Shown: piece after piece, positions 5,546 to 5,635 of the stretch | Layout of the letters: each line of letters opens with the position of its first letter | How positions within the stretch are numbered: position 1 is the stretch's first letter | NCBI GenBank assembly: GCA_023409675.1 | Contig: JAEYRC010000358.1 | Coordinates: 1-5,635 of the forward strand | Direction of reading: 5' to 3' | Origin: Bacteroidota bacterium | GTDB taxonomy: Bacteria; Bacteroidota; Bacteroidia; Chitinophagales; Chitinophagaceae | DNA length: 5,635 nucleotides | Translations under genes and position numbers: made by a program | Notes under the pieces: generated by a model | Told to the model about the DNA's origin: nothing | What the model saw: the letters and a program-made list of their open reading frames with translations, nothing else | Database searches by the model: none

Positions 5546-5635
5546 ATGAAAATGAGCCCGTTTAAAATTTTTCCCGTTCTTTTTTGCCTGCTGACCGTTT
5601 CCTTCGTGAATGCGCAGAAAGATAAGGTAGCTGAA
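5546..5635 (+). CDS. Secreted protein, N-terminal 30 codons only (cut by window end)
   Basis: An open frame from ATG 5546 runs to the window end without a stop. It reads as a signal peptide: basic start MKMSPFK, hydrophobic core IFPVLFCLLTV, then SFVNAQ before KDKVAE. Cleavage after NAQ is the common Bacteroidetes pattern. A second in-frame ATG at 5552 is an equally possible start. It is divergent from the exported 390-residue protein, with 149 bp between the two starts. Too little is present to assign a family; export to the periplasm or beyond is the only supported statement. Confidence 0.7.
   Translation, partial: MKMSPFKIFPVLFCLLTVSFVNAQKDKVAE

Overview
The window looks like a chromosomal segment from a Bacteroidetes bacterium, possibly Chitinophagia/Sphingobacteriia-like (the finer placement is inference). 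Three things point this way. No convincing Shine-Dalgarno sequence precedes any gene. The best promoter has the Bacteroidetes pattern TTG-N20-TAnnTTTG, not E. coli-type -35/-10 boxes. The exported proteins have Bacteroidetes-style signals: a lipobox Cys followed by Asp-Asp, and a signal peptide ending NAQ-K. No mobile element, CRISPR array, tRNA or rRNA was seen.

Layout from left to right: (1) the C-terminal half of glycerol kinase glpK, followed 23 bp later by the glycerol facilitator glpF, both on +. Together they form a glycerol uptake and phosphorylation unit. (2) Converging on glpF with only 6 bp between stop codons is a minus-strand pair: a TlpA-like thioredoxin lipoprotein and, 26 bp downstream, a short-chain dehydrogenase/reductase. 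(3) A 405-bp non-coding region (2803-3207) holds a bulged hairpin and three GGTGTGAA boxes, two direct and one inverted. (4) An unrecognised 162-residue plus-strand protein converges, with 3 bp between stops, on (5) a minus-strand pair: an exported 390-residue protein of unknown function and, 74 bp downstream, a stand-alone receiver-domain response regulator. (6) A divergent 149-bp region carries a well-formed Bacteroidetes promoter for the exported protein and leads into the first 30 codons of a secreted protein on +, cut by the window end.

Functionally, GlpF would admit glycerol and GlpK would trap it as glycerol-3-phosphate. The TlpA-like protein would act in thiol redox in the cell envelope. 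The SDR is a generic NAD(P)-dependent oxidoreductase whose substrate cannot be read from sequence. The response regulator has no partner kinase here, so its link to the exported protein rests only on gene order.

No clear new multi-gene system is evident. The points most worth a second look are the altered second NPA motif of GlpF (NPV, followed by DLPP where DxGP is expected), the phased GGTGTGAA boxes upstream of the 162-residue gene, and the exported protein with conserved-looking acidic motifs beside a lone response regulator.
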